DNA from: Nesterenkonia cremea
Lineage (GTDB): Bacteria; Actinomycetota; Actinomycetes; Actinomycetales; Micrococcaceae
Length of the DNA: 64,000 nucleotides
Assembly: GCF_014642675.1 (NCBI RefSeq)
Contig: NZ_BMIS01000004.1
Coordinates: 62,001 to 126,000, forward strand
Reading direction: 5' to 3'
Positions 16,381-25,338 of this stretch are shown here, in pieces. The notes under the pieces were generated by a model. The model was not told the origin of the DNA, did no database searches, and saw only the letters and a list, made by a program, of their open reading frames with translations. The position numbers and the translations under genes are program-made. Each line of letters starts with the position of its first letter. The first letter of the stretch is position 1.

Positions 16381-16970
16381 CCGAGCCGAACACCCCCAGA
16401 GAGAACGCAGACCGCGCAGCCGAGATCCCGGAGGCCGCCGCAGGCGGCTCCGAGACTCCGCTGGAGGAGATCGACCTGGGCACTCCGCCGCCGCGTCCGG
16501 GCCGGGAGTCCCGCCGCTTCTACGGCACCCCCGCCCAGATCCGCAGCGCGCTGAAGTTCTACCGCGTGATGGCCTTCATCACCGGCATCTTCCTGCTGGT
16601 CATGGTGGCCAAGATCCTGATCAGCGGCTCCCTGTTCGGCTGGGTGTTCTGGGACGGGGGCCAGGAGCTCTACATCGGCGGCACCACCGCCACCGGTGAG
16701 GAGAACATCATCGGGTTCTTCCCCGCAGAGTCCCTGCAGGACGCCCGGTCCACCTCCACTCTGATCGCCCAGGCCCACGGTGTGGCCTACATCGTCTACC
16801 TGGTGGCCGGCTTCCGTCTCTGGTACATGATCCGCTGGGGCATGGGCCGGCTGGCGCTGATCATCTCCGGCGGTCTGGTGCCCTTCTTCAGCTTCTTCGT
16901 GGAGCGCAAGATCGTCGGCTTCGTGAAGAAGGACCTGGAGTCCGAGCCCGAGGCCGTACCCCGGTACTGA
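16377..16970 (+). CDS. DUF3817 integral membrane protein
   Basis: 197 aa. A Pro/Arg-rich cytoplasmic N-terminus is followed from about residue 60 by FYRVMAFITGIFLLVMVAKI, then AHGVAYIVYLVAGFRLWYMI and LALIISGGLVPFFSFFVERK. This is the three-helix DUF3817 pattern common next to guaA or SURF1 genes in actinobacteria. Function unknown. GTG start inside the SURF1 stop (GTGA). Confidence 0.85.
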   Translation: MTEPNTPRENADRAAEIPEAAAGGSETPLEEIDLGTPPPRPGRESRRFYGTPAQIRSALKFYRVMAFITGIFLLVMVAKILISGSLFGWVFWDGGQELYIGGTTATGEENIIGFFPAESLQDARSTSTLIAQAHGVAYIVYLVAGFRLWYMIRWGMGRLALIISGGLVPFFSFFVERKIVGFVKKDLESEPEAVPRY

Positions 16971-17024
16971 GCTTCGGTGAACTGAGCTCCCGCACCTGAG
17001 ACTCGTCAGGGTCATGGCACCCGT

Positions 17025-17030
17025 TAGGAT
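17025..17030 (+). promoter_or_regulatory. -10 element for leaderless guaA
   Basis: TAGGAT, 6 nt upstream of the GTG at 17037. No guanine-type riboswitch can be accommodated in the short upstream gap. Confidence 0.45.
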
Positions 17031-17036
17031 GGTCAG

Positions 17037-18659
17037 GTGACTTCTCAGCCTGCAGCAGAGCGCCCTGACGTCCCCGCCGCCGAGCGGGCGGACTCGGAGG
17101 CCCAGACGGTCCTCGTCGTCGACTACGGCGCCCAGTACGCCCAGCTCATCGCCCGGCGCGTCCGTGAGGCGCGCGTCTACTCGGAGGTCGTGCCGCACAC
17201 CCTCTCCGCCGAGGAGATCCTGCGCCGCAGCCCCGCCGCCGTGATCCTCTCCGGCGGACCCGCCTCCGTCTACGCAGAGGGCGCGCCCTCGGTGGAGAAG
17301 GGGCTCTTCGAAGCAGGCGTCCCGGTCATGGGAATCTGCTACGGCTTCCAGGCCATGGCACACGCCCTGGGCGGCGAGGTGGCTCGCACCGGAGACCGCG
17401 AATACGGCAAGACCGAAGTGCGCTCCACCACCGCACCCCACTCTCTGCTGGGCGGCACCGATGAGGTGCAGTCCACCTGGATGTCCCACAGCGATTCGGT
17501 CCAGCAGGCACCGGAGGGCTTCGACGTCCTGGCCACCTCCGACGGCGCCCCCGTGGCCGCCTTCGCCGACGAGCAGCGCCGCCTCTACGGCGTGCAGTGG
17601 CACCCCGAGGTCAAGCACTCCCCGCAGGGCCAGCGGGTCATCGAGAACTTCCTCTATGAGGGCGCCCGGCTGAAGCCCGAGTGGACCACCGGCAACATCG
17701 TTGAGGAGCAGGTCGAGGCCATCCGCGAGCAGGTCGGCGAAGCCCGTGCGATCTGCGGCCTCTCCGGAGGCGTGGACTCCGCCGTGGCCGCAGCCCTGGT
17801 GCAGAAGGCCATCGGCGAGCAGCTGACCTGTGTCTTCGTGGACCACGGTCTGCTGCGTGAGGGCGAGGTCGAGCAGGTCAAGCGCGACTTCGTGGCCGCG
17901 ACCGGCGCCAAGCTCTACGTGGCCGATGACAAGGAGCGCTTCCTCTCCGCGCTGGCCGGCGTCTCGGACCCGGAGGAGAAGCGCAAGATCATCGGCCGCG
18001 AGTTCATCCGCGCCTTCGAGGACGCTGAGAAGGCCATCCTGGAGGAGGCCGCCGCCGACGGCGCCAAGGTCGAGTTCCTCGTCCAGGGCACCCTGTACCC
18101 CGACGTCGTCGAGTCCGGCGGCGGCGAGGGCGCGGCCAACATCAAGTCCCACCACAACGTGGGCGGGCTGCCCGAGGACATGCAGTTCAAGCTGGTGGAG
18201 CCGCTGCGCGCCCTGTTCAAAGACGAGGTCCGCGCGGTGGGCGCCGAGCTGGGCCTGCCGGCTGAGATCGTCCAGCGCCAGCCCTTCCCGGGCCCGGGCC
18301 TGGGCATCCGGATCATCGGCGAGGTCACCGCAGACCGACTGGAGATCCTGCGGAAGGCGGACGCCATCGCCCGAGAGGAGCTGACGGCGTCGGGCCTGGA
18401 CCAGGATGTCTGGCAGATGCCGGTGGTGCTGCTGGCCGATGTGCGCTCCGTGGGCGTGCAGGGCGACGGCCGCACCTACGGCCACCCGATCGTGCTGCGT
18501 CCGGTGTCCTCCGAGGACGCCATGACCGCCGACTGGTCGCGCCTGCCGTATGACCTGCTGGCCAAGATCTCCAACCGCATCACCAACGAAGTGCAGGAGG
18601 TCAACCGAGTAACCCTCGACGTGACCTCGAAGCCACCCGGGACCATCGAGTGGGAATGA
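17037..18659 (+). CDS. guaA: GMP synthase (glutamine-hydrolysing)
   Basis: 540 aa. Converts XMP to GMP using ATP and glutamine ammonia. The class I amidotransferase domain shows the nucleophile in GICYGFQAM (about residue 101) and the His-Glu pair in WHPEVKHS. The ATP pyrophosphatase P-loop is [15 protein letters not shown] (about 241-255). The C-terminal dimerisation domain includes [16 protein letters not shown] and ends [10 protein letters not shown], the invariant family terminus. Full length and intact. Confidence 0.97.
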   Translation: MTSQPAAERPDVPAAERADSEAQTVLVVDYGAQYAQLIARRVREARVYSEVVPHTLSAEEILRRSPAAVILSGGPASVYAEGAPSVEKGLFEAGVPVMGICYGFQAMAHALGGEVARTGDREYGKTEVRSTTAPHSLLGGTDEVQSTWMSHSDSVQQAPEGFDVLATSDGAPVAAFADEQRRLYGVQWHPEVKHSPQGQRVIENFLYEGARLKPEWTTGNIVEEQVEAIREQVGEARAICGLSGGVDSAVAAALVQKAIGEQLTCVFVDHGLLREGEVEQVKRDFVAATGAKLYVADDKERFLSALAGVSDPEEKRKIIGREFIRAFEDAEKAILEEAAADGAKVEFLVQGTLYPDVVESGGGEGAANIKSHHNVGGLPEDMQFKLVEPLRALFKDEVRAVGAELGLPAEIVQRQPFPGPGLGIRIIGEVTADRLEILRKADAIAREELTASGLDQDVWQMPVVLLADVRSVGVQGDGRTYGHPIVLRPVSSEDAMTADWSRLPYDLLAKISNRITNEVQEVNRVTLDVTSKPPGTIEWE

Positions 18660-18702
18660 TCTAGCATCGTCTCTCAGAATGAACGGTCCTGGAAGGTCGA
18701 AT

Positions 18703-21700
18703 GTGAGCGAGAAGCCTGACGCTGCGAGCACGGAGCACGCCGAGCATGCCGACGGCGCCCCCGCGGGGGGAGACGTCACGGCATGGATCGAGTCGCTGGG
18801 AACCGGCACCGAGAATGACACGATGCTGCGGTTCACGCCCTCGCAGCACAACGCGATCGACCTGACCGAGGGCAACACCTCCGGCATCATGCAGCTCTTC
18901 GCAGGGCGCCGGACCAGGCTCTCCACGCTGCTCAACGAGGCCGGTGCGTTCAGCGCCGGCCGCCAGGCGGCCCAGGGCATCCGGGCCAAGACCCGGGAGA
19001 TGTCCGAGGAGCGCGGCATCGACGTCGGCTTCCTGGCCGCCGGCATCGCCTCCTGGACCGAGGCCTCGCCCTCGGGAGGATCTGAGCAGTTCACCGCGCC
19101 GGTCATGCTGGTCCCGATCAGCCTGCGCCCGCGCGAGGAGAGCAACGACGACTACGAGATCCAGTTCACCGGCCCGGCGCGGCTGAACACTGCGCTGTCC
19201 CGGCATATGCTGGCCCACCACGGGCTGCTGCTGGACCCGGTGGAGTTCCACAACGCCGGCTACGCCACCGCACGATTCGACCCGTTGCGCACCGCCGAGC
19301 TGCTCTCCCGTGTGGCCTCCCGCACCGCCTCTGCGGCTGAGGAAGGAAGCAGCTCCGCCCTGGAGTCCCTGCAGGTCTGGCGGCAGGTCTACGTCTCCAC
19401 CTTCGCCGATCTGGCCGACCTGGGGAATCCTGCTGCGCTGAACCTGGACCACCCGGTGCTGAGCTCCCTGGCCTCCGGCGCCACGCTGGACCAGACCGAG
19501 GCGGAGCAGGCGCTGGCCGACCTCCCGCCGCTGGATGAGCGTGATCCGCGGGAGGAGCTGCTGGTGGCCGACGCCGACGCCGACCAGCAGACCGCCCTGG
19601 ACGCCGTCCTCTCCGGGATCTCCACTGTGGTCTCCACGCCTCCGGGCACCGGACAGACCCAGACCGCCATCAATGCCGCAGCCGGCCTGGCCTGGCAGGG
19701 AAAGCGCGTGCTGGTGGTCGCCGAGCGCACCGCCGTGCTGGAGGAGCTCAAGCGCCGGCTCAGCGATGTCAGGCTGGGCACGCTGGCCATGAACGTCCCC
19801 GCCTCGGCCACCCCCGAGCAGCTGCGCGACCAGATGATCCGCGCCATCCGCCGCGCCGAACGTGCCGAGCCGCCGCGCCAGGGTGCGCTGCACGCCAAGC
19901 TGGCCGAGCGCCGCCACCAGCTGGTGGACCATGTGAAGTCGCTGCACAATATGCGCTCCCGCTGGCAGTGCTCCCCGTATCAGGCCATGCAGGCCCTGGC
20001 CGCGCTGACCTCGCTGAACCCCTCGCCGTCGACCTCGGTGCGGCTGAAGCGCTCGGTGCTGGACAACACGGTGGACCGCAGCCAGGTGGCTGTGAAGCTC
20101 AAGCGCGCCGCCGAGCTCGGCTCCTTCTCTCCGGAGACCCGCAGCAGCCCCTGGTTCGGGGCCCGGCTGTCCAACCGGCAGGAGACTCGGGATGCCATGA
20201 CGCTGGTCCGGCAGCTCAATGAGGAGCTGCCCCGGCTGAAGGGACAGATGGAGGCCGCCGTCGGGCAGGTCGGCGTCGAACTGGGCACCAGCTTTGCTGA
20301 TTGGCACGCCCAGGTGCTGCTGTTCCAGCGCGTGCAGGAGTCGCTGGGTAAGTTCAGCCATGACGTCTACGCCAAGTCCGTGGATGATCTGATCGCCGCC
20401 ACCGCTCCGGGCTGGTGGAGGCGTCAGCACAATGTGGAGATGTCCTCGATGACCCGCTCCCGGCTGCGCCGCGTGGCCAAGGAGTATGTGCGTCCCGGGG
20501 TCTCCATCAACGACCTCCACAGCTCGCTGGTGGACGTGCAGTCTGAGCGCGAGGACTGGACCAACTGGACTCCCACGGATGCGAAGAACCCCTCGCTGCC
20601 CAAGGCGCCCAAGAACCTGGACCGGCTGGCCGACATCATGGGCGATGTCCAGACCAGTCTGGAGAAGCTGGTCTCCGTGCTTGCTCCTTATGATCCTGAG
20701 ACTGAGACAGTGGGCCGGAGGGAACCGGACCAGCCGGAGGAGGGCCCGGGCGGCCCACTGACGCTCATGGATATGCCGGCGGAGAAGATGCTGGAGACGG
20801 TGGAGACCCTCGCCTCCGATGAGCAGCCGCTGGAGACCCTTCCCGAGCGCACCCTGCTGACCGAGCAGCTGCGTGAGCAGGGCTTCCGCGAGCTGCTGGA
20901 CGACTTCGCCCAGCGTCAGGTGGGCGAGGCCCAGGTGGCCGATGAGTTGGAGCTGGCCTGGTGGCAGTCGGCCCTGGAGGCGATGATCTCCGGAGACGAC
21001 TACCTGGCCATGACCACCGGCGAGAATCTGCGCACCATCGAGGCCGAGTTCCGCCAGGCCGACGCCGCCCACATCGAGACCGGCGCCCAGCGGCTGAACC
21101 ACCGGCTGGCCGTGCGGTGGAAGTCTGCGGTGGAGGCCCACCCGGCCGCCGCCGGACAGCTGAAGACCCTGCTGCGGGACACTGCTCCCACCGTGCCGGA
21201 CCTGGAGGAGGTGGAGCCGGCGCTGACCCAGCCGCTGGTGCCCATCTGGACCACCTCGCCGTTGGGCCTGGCCGAGCAGTTCCCGCATGACCCGATGGCC
21301 TCGGGTTCGGCAGAGTTCGATGCCGTGCTGCTGCTCGACGCTGAGACTCTGGCGGTCCCGGCCGCACTGGCCGCGATCTCCCGCGCTGAGCAGGTGGTGG
21401 CCTTCGGCGACCCGGTCTCCGGTGCGCCCAAGCAGTTCCAGGTCTCCGCGGATCCGATCGCCCGCGAGGCTGAGCAGCAGGTGCCCACCTCCATCTTCAC
21501 CGAGCTGGCCGCCGTGCTGCCCGAGCAGACGCTGCGCCGCGTCCACCGCGGAGTGGATCAGGAGCTGACCAGCATCATCTCCGAGTCGCTCTACGACGGA
21601 GAGCTGGTCCGCCTTCCCGACGCCGCCCAGCTCACCGGCCAGGGCCGCAGCCTCAGCGTGGAGCACCTGGGTGCGAACAGCAGCCGGCCCGGCGGGCGCG

Positions 21701-22752
21701 ACTCCGTGGAGTCTCCCACCGTGGAGGTCAACCGGGTGGTGGACATGGTCTTCGAGCATGTCCGCGCCAACCGGGACCGCTCCCTGGCCGTGATCACCGG
21801 TTCCGAATGGCATGCCAGGCGGGTGGCCGATGCGATCCGGCTCAACATGGCCAACCACTCCTGGGCCAAGCCCTACTTCGAGCACGGGGCCGCAGGCTCC
21901 GGCGTCGGGGCGGGGGAGTCCTTCGTGGTGGCTCCGGTGGAGCGTGCCCAGGGACTGGTCCGCGACGACGTCATCTTCTCCCTGGGCTTCGGCCGCTCCA
22001 TCAAGGGCGAGGCCGTGCACGAGTTCGGTGAGCTCTCCGAGACCCGCGGACGCGAGTACTTCGCCGCGGCGATGACCCGTGCTCGCGAGCAGCTGAAGAT
22101 CGTCACCTCGCTGGCTCCCTCGGACCTCAACCCGGGTCTGCTCAACAACGGCGCCGCTGAGTTGTACCGGCTGTTGGACACCGCTATGGGGGCCGAGGGC
22201 AACCCGACCGCCTCGGCCTCGCTGACCGATCCGCTGGTCCTGGACCTGGTGGACCGGATCCGGGCCCGCGGCGGCCGCGTGGAGGACGGCTTCCGCGGAA
22301 CGCTGGACCTGGCCGCCTGCCCGCGCAAGGTCACCCCGATGACCAAGGTGGTGCCGCTGGCCATGGCATCGGACGGCACCGAGGGCTATGCGCAGATGTC
22401 GGTGCGCGAGCGCTCTCGCCAGCGCCCGGAGGCCTTCGAACGCCTGGGCTGGAACTACATGGTGCTCTGGACCATCGAGGTCTTCTCCGATCCCATCCGC
22501 TGCACCGAAGTAGTGGCCGATAAGGTCGGCCTGGCGGCGGGGCCGGAGTTCGCCGAGGCAGGCCGTATCGCACTGACCACCACCGGCGCGCTGGCCGACC
22601 GGCTGCCCAAAGAGGGCGCTGGAGCACGCATCCAGACCGGACGCTCCCAGCCGGTGCGCTTCGGCGGAGCCGCCGACGCCGAGGACGAGGAGGCCCACCG
22701 CCGCTCCAAGAAGTGGCCCTCACCCCGGGAGCGGGGCAAGTGGGTGCAGTGA
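18703..22752 (+). CDS. Very large helicase-like protein (DUF4011/Upf1-like) with altered catalytic motifs
   Basis: About 1349 aa. The N-terminal part resembles DUF4011 (LFAGRRTRLSTLLNEAGAFS). The P-loop region near residue 312 reads PPGTGQTQT where active superfamily-1 helicases have PPGTGKS/T, so the essential Lys is Gln. The Walker B position near 874 reads LLLDAETL instead of DEAS/DEAD-like. Late motifs (RRVHRGVDQE, AMTRAREQL) remain recognisable. The end, SVRERSRQRPEAFERLGWNY, matches the Vsr-like nuclease domain of this family, but the usual Glu-x-Asp-Gly is MASDG. Start: GTG 18703 with GGAAGG six nt upstream. It may be a scaffold or regulator rather than an active helicase. Confidence 0.8.
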   Translation: MSEKPDAASTEHAEHADGAPAGGDVTAWIESLGTGTENDTMLRFTPSQHNAIDLTEGNTSGIMQLFAGRRTRLSTLLNEAGAFSAGRQAAQGIRAKTREMSEERGIDVGFLAAGIASWTEASPSGGSEQFTAPVMLVPISLRPREESNDDYEIQFTGPARLNTALSRHMLAHHGLLLDPVEFHNAGYATARFDPLRTAELLSRVASRTASAAEEGSSSALESLQVWRQVYVSTFADLADLGNPAALNLDHPVLSSLASGATLDQTEAEQALADLPPLDERDPREELLVADADADQQTALDAVLSGISTVVSTPPGTGQTQTAINAAAGLAWQGKRVLVVAERTAVLEELKRRLSDVRLGTLAMNVPASATPEQLRDQMIRAIRRAERAEPPRQGALHAKLAERRHQLVDHVKSLHNMRSRWQCSPYQAMQALAALTSLNPSPSTSVRLKRSVLDNTVDRSQVAVKLKRAAELGSFSPETRSSPWFGARLSNRQETRDAMTLVRQLNEELPRLKGQMEAAVGQVGVELGTSFADWHAQVLLFQRVQESLGKFSHDVYAKSVDDLIAATAPGWWRRQHNVEMSSMTRSRLRRVAKEYVRPGVSINDLHSSLVDVQSEREDWTNWTPTDAKNPSLPKAPKNLDRLADIMGDVQTSLEKLVSVLAPYDPETETVGRREPDQPEEGPGGPLTLMDMPAEKMLETVETLASDEQPLETLPERTLLTEQLREQGFRELLDDFAQRQVGEAQVADELELAWWQSALEAMISGDDYLAMTTGENLRTIEAEFRQADAAHIETGAQRLNHRLAVRWKSAVEAHPAAAGQLKTLLRDTAPTVPDLEEVEPALTQPLVPIWTTSPLGLAEQFPHDPMASGSAEFDAVLLLDAETLAVPAALAAISRAEQVVAFGDPVSGAPKQFQVSADPIAREAEQQVPTSIFTELAAVLPEQTLRRVHRGVDQELTSIISESLYDGELVRLPDAAQLTGQGRSLSVEHLGANSSRPGGRDSVESPTVEVNRVVDMVFEHVRANRDRSLAVITGSEWHARRVADAIRLNMANHSWAKPYFEHGAAGSGVGAGESFVVAPVERAQGLVRDDVIFSLGFGRSIKGEAVHEFGELSETRGREYFAAAMTRAREQLKIVTSLAPSDLNPGLLNNGAAELYRLLDTAMGAEGNPTASASLTDPLVLDLVDRIRARGGRVEDGFRGTLDLAACPRKVTPMTKVVPLAMASDGTEGYAQMSVRERSRQRPEAFERLGWNYMVLWTIEVFSDPIRCTEVVADKVGLAAGPEFAEAGRIALTTTGALADRLPKEGAGARIQTGRSQPVRFGGAADAEDEEAHRRSKKWPSPRERGKWVQ

Positions 22753-23036
22753 ACGGCTCTGCGGAGAGTCCGGCCGGGCCGGGAGAGTCTGACCCGTCGT
22801 CGCAGGCGGGCCGGGCGGATCAGGGCCGGTCGCGGAAGCGGCGTCGTGTGGTCGCACCGCCGACCTCCGGGCAGCCCGAAGATGTGGAGTCGCAGGTCTA
22901 TGACCCGCTGAAGGGCTCAGACCACGGGCTGGCAGGCGGCGCGGAGAAGAAGTCCGGCACCGAGGGGAAGGGCTCCGGGGGAGCCTCAGCCCGCGACCGG
23001 TGGTTCCTGGAACAGCGCCCACCCCACTGGGACTGA
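22749..23036 (+). CDS. Small hydrophilic hypothetical protein
   Basis: 95 aa from a GTG overlapping the helicase-like stop (GTGA). Mostly disordered: Ser/Gly/Pro-rich with a basic RKRRR patch near residue 30. It ends in DRWFLEQRPPHWD; I believe a W..EQRPPHW tail recurs in small actinobacterial proteins of unknown function. The coupling suggests it works with the upstream helicase-like protein. Confidence 0.6.
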   Translation: MNGSAESPAGPGESDPSSQAGRADQGRSRKRRRVVAPPTSGQPEDVESQVYDPLKGSDHGLAGGAEKKSGTEGKGSGGASARDRWFLEQRPPHWD

Positions 23037-23137
23037 TTCCTCCACAGCAGTCCTGGTGCTGAGTCTGCCGCGCCCGGCGGTCCCCAGAGCCAGCCCAGTG
23101 CACCCTGTCCTGGGCTGAGCGCGGTGATGCTGGGTCC

Positions 23138-24172
23138 ATGAGCACTCATCTCCACGCCGACGCCGCCGGCACAGCCCTGAACACCCGTCGCCAGCGCCGC
23201 AGCTATGCCGGCGCCCCGCAGGAGGATCCCCAGGCGCAGGAGCTTGCCGCCGGCGCACCGCGCGCGGAGGCACGACTCTCTGAGCGGGCTGGGGCAGGGT
23301 CAGGCTCAGCACGGCCACGCTCAGCACAGCCACGCTCAGCAAGGTCCCGAACAGCACCGACCCGAACAGCACCGTCCCGAACGGCGGGACTCCGAGCGGC
23401 TGACTCTCACGCCACGGCCGGCCCCCATGTCGCAGCTCCGCGGACCACAGCGCTGAAGCGTTCATCGCGGGGCTCACGCCGTGGTGCTGCGGCGCTGCGC
23501 CGCAGGGACCGTCCGCCGCGGGTGAATCGTCGGCTGCGCGGCTCCTCCTTCCGCCGCCGCCTGCAGCGGCTGCGGGTGCCGCTGGCGCTGCTGCTGGGCG
23601 TCTGCGCTGTGGGAGCAGGAATCCTCGCCGGAGGGGAAGCCCAGGTGGAGACCGCCACGGCGGTTCAGGTGACCTCGCCGGTGGCCGCCGGCCAGGAGCT
23701 CACAGCCTCAGAACTGGAGGAGACACAGATGGATGCGGCGGCGGTGCCCGTTCAGCAGGCCGAGCTGGAGGAGCTGCTGGGTCAGCAGGTGGCCGTACCG
23801 CTGCCGGCCGGTGCGCTGGTGCACCAGGAGCATCTGGTGGGACCGGGCCTGCTGCAGGATCAGGAGGAGGGCGTCGTCGCCGTGCCGGTACGTCCGGCCG
23901 ATACAGCCATCGTGGGGATGCTGACCCCGGGGCAGAGCGTAGATGTGCTGGTCTCCGCAGATTCCGCCGAGTCCGGGACATCCTCACGCACGGTGGCAGC
24001 GGCAGCACCGGTGCTCTGGACGCCCACCTCAGAGGACGAGAACTGGCTGCCCGGCGCAGGGGAGGCCGGCAATGTGGTCATCGTGGCCGTGGAGGCCGAG
24101 ACCGCAGAGACCATCGCCGAGGCCACCCATGAGGGCAGACTCCATCTGAGCATGGTCAGCGGGCAGGGCTGA
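23138..24172 (+). CDS. SAF domain protein, CpaB/RcpC-like
   Basis: 344 aa. Long basic, low-complexity cytoplasmic N-terminus (about 1-145, containing a 15-bp tandem DNA repeat), a membrane helix at about 148-165 (PLALLLGVCAVGAGILAGGE), then a SAF domain: VTSPVAAGQELTASELE, VPLPAGALVHQEHL, and VAVPVRPADTAIVGMLTPGQ, with VDVLVS after it. CpaB-like proteins belong to Flp pilus assembly machinery, but no other pilus genes are in view, so it may serve another envelope process. Confidence 0.75.
   Translation: MSTHLHADAAGTALNTRRQRRSYAGAPQEDPQAQELAAGAPRAEARLSERAGAGSGSARPRSAQPRSARSRTAPTRTAPSRTAGLRAADSHATAGPHVAAPRTTALKRSSRGSRRGAAALRRRDRPPRVNRRLRGSSFRRRLQRLRVPLALLLGVCAVGAGILAGGEAQVETATAVQVTSPVAAGQELTASELEETQMDAAAVPVQQAELEELLGQQVAVPLPAGALVHQEHLVGPGLLQDQEEGVVAVPVRPADTAIVGMLTPGQSVDVLVSADSAESGTSSRTVAAAAPVLWTPTSEDENWLPGAGEAGNVVIVAVEAETAETIAEATHEGRLHLSMVSGQG
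23301..23390 (+). repeat. 15-bp tandem repeat within the SAF protein gene
   Basis: Six in-phase 15-bp units: CAGGCTCAGCACGGC, CACGCTCAGCACAGC, CACGCTCAGCAAGGT, CCCGAACAGCACCGA, CCCGAACAGCACCGT, CCCGAACGGCGGGAC. They encode five-residue Arg/Ser/Ala/Thr-rich units upstream of the membrane helix. The units keep the reading frame, so copy number can vary harmlessly. Confidence 0.75.
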
Positions 24173-24211
24173 TCTGGGCTGGAGGGCAGAGCGAGGTTCG
24201 GCAGATCCTCG

Positions 24212-24226
24212 AGGGTTCAGAACCCT
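24212..24226. terminator. Hairpin between convergent SAF and fmdB-like genes
   Basis: AGGGTTC-A-GAACCCT, perfect 7-bp arms around one base, between convergent genes. No T tract. Confidence 0.4.
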
Positions 24227-24239
24227 GGCTGAGTCACGC

Positions 24240-24551
24240 TCAGGCGGAGGTGGTGCTGCTCGAGCTGCTGGAGGAGGAGTCCGAGGAGGAGCCGGAGGAT
24301 GACCCGGAGGAGCCGTCGTCGGAGCTTCCGCCGCTGCTGGAAGAGCTCGACGAGCCGGAGGAGGAGCTGGAGCTTCCACGGGCATCATTGCGGTAGAAGC
24401 CGGAGCCCTTGAAGGTGACTCCCACATTGCCGAACTTCTTGCGCAGCGTGCCGGTGCACTCGGGGCAGGTGGACAGAGAGTCGTCGCTGAAAGACTGGAC
24501 GATGTCGAAGGCGTGGCCGCAGTCCTTGCACAGGTACGAATAGGTAGGCAT
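24240..24551 (-). CDS. FmdB family zinc-ribbon protein with polyserine tail
   Basis: 103 aa. MPTYSYLCKDCGHAFDIVQS is the classic FmdB start; the ribbon cysteines are CKDC (8-11) and CPEC (about 34-37). Conserved GSGFYRND follows at about 54. The remaining third is almost purely Ser with Gly/Asp. FmdB-like proteins are putative transcriptional regulators, with poor functional evidence. TATACT on the minus strand at 24561-24566 lies 9 nt upstream of the ATG. Confidence 0.88.
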   Translation of the reverse strand: MPTYSYLCKDCGHAFDIVQSFSDDSLSTCPECTGTLRKKFGNVGVTFKGSGFYRNDARGSSSSSSGSSSSSSSGGSSDDGSSGSSSGSSSDSSSSSSSSTTSA

Positions 24552-24560
24552 AGCTGCACC

Positions 24561-24566
24561 AGTATA
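24561..24566 (-). promoter_or_regulatory. -10 element for fmdB-like gene
   Basis: TATACT within an AT-rich TATATACT, 9 nt from the ATG at 24551. Confidence 0.4.
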
Positions 24567-24605
24567 TAGCGGCCCGAACGCGGTGATGCGCCCCGGCCGA
24601 TGCGC

Positions 24606-25229
24606 TCAGACCTGCAGGAGCTTCTCCGGTGTGGCGATCTCCGGTACACGCAGGTCATGAGGGAGGACCGCGAAGCTGCCGGGCTCCAGGACCTCCTCGG
24701 CATGCACCACGGCGATGAACCGGGCGCTGATGCCGTCGTCGGCATCCGCGGCTGATGCGGTGGCGGCGCCCTCGGGGCCGAAGAGGGAGTCGTAGTAGCC
24801 GCCGCCCTGGCCCAGGCGTCCGCCGCGGTGATCCATGGCCACTGCGGGGATCAGCGCCGTGACCTCAGGCCGCTCCGAAAGGATCTCGGTCAGATGCAGC
24901 CGGTCGCCCTCAGGCTCCTGCACCGGGGCCCAGCTGCTGCGCCGAGTGGGCGCCTGGGGACTCCACGGCCCCCAGAGCATCTGGCGCTCGCCGGTGATCA
25001 CAGGGACGAAGACCTCGCCGCCGCGGGCATAGTGCGCGGTCAGGAAGCTCAGCACATCGGGTTCTCCCGGCATGGGCAGGTACCCCAGCACAGGCTGGGA
25101 GGTGGGGATCTGCTCCAGCAGCAGTGCCGAGAGCTGCTCGGCCCGCGCCTGGATCTCCGAGCCGCTCAGCCGGCGTCGTGCCTGCCGCTGTTCGGCCCGA
25201 ACCTCATCTTTGGAACGTTCAGCTGCCAC
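24606..25229 (-). CDS. 5-formyltetrahydrofolate cyclo-ligase family protein
   Basis: 207 aa. ATP-dependent conversion of 5-formyl-THF to 5,10-methenyl-THF. Seen: LGYLPMPGEPDV, IPAVAMDHRGGRLGQGGGYYD (substrate and phosphate site, residues about 126-146) and PHDLRVPEIATPEK near the end. GTG start with a TAGGGT -10 six nt upstream. A roughly 15-residue Ala/Asp-rich insert follows GGGYYDSLFG. Confidence 0.9.
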   Translation of the reverse strand: MAAERSKDEVRAEQRQARRRLSGSEIQARAEQLSALLLEQIPTSQPVLGYLPMPGEPDVLSFLTAHYARGGEVFVPVITGERQMLWGPWSPQAPTRRSSWAPVQEPEGDRLHLTEILSERPEVTALIPAVAMDHRGGRLGQGGGYYDSLFGPEGAATASAADADDGISARFIAVVHAEEVLEPGSFAVLPHDLRVPEIATPEKLLQV

Positions 25230-25235
25230 ATCCCC

Positions 25236-25241
25236 ACCCTA
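25236..25241 (-). promoter_or_regulatory. -10 element for leaderless 5-formyl-THF cyclo-ligase gene
   Basis: TAGGGT on the minus strand, 6 nt upstream of the GTG at 25229. Confidence 0.4.
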
Positions 25242-25257
25242 GCCGCCACCTCCTGCT

Positions 25258-25338
25258 CGTGGGTGATCGACAGAACCCAAGAATTGGCCAAATTCCGGCG
25301 AAGGACGGGCCTGAGATGGCTTTCTCCGATCACCCACG
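25258..25338. repeat. Long interrupted palindrome at the end of the glycan operon
   Basis: CGTGGGTGATCG at 25258-25269 and its exact complement at 25327-25338, with a 57-nt spacer that contains further imperfect self-complementarity next to the arms (AGAA against TTTCT). The right arm includes the stop codon of the phosphotransferase gene. Likely a transcription terminator, or a diverged relative of the palindromes at 34.5, 40.9 and 41.9 kb. Confidence 0.55.

Noticed and set aside
16971..17036. Purine riboswitch upstream of guaA
   Set aside because: Only 66 bp between genes and a -10 six nt before the start, leaving no leader.
18661..22698. Very long minus-strand open frame opposite the helicase-like gene
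   Set aside because: Shadow of the plus-strand gene in high-GC DNA: low-complexity Gly/Leu/Val/His-rich translation, no domain, no start signal.
23138..24172. Evidence of a Flp/Tad pilus locus
   Set aside because: Only the CpaB/SAF-like protein is present; no ATPase, prepilin or secretin genes nearby.
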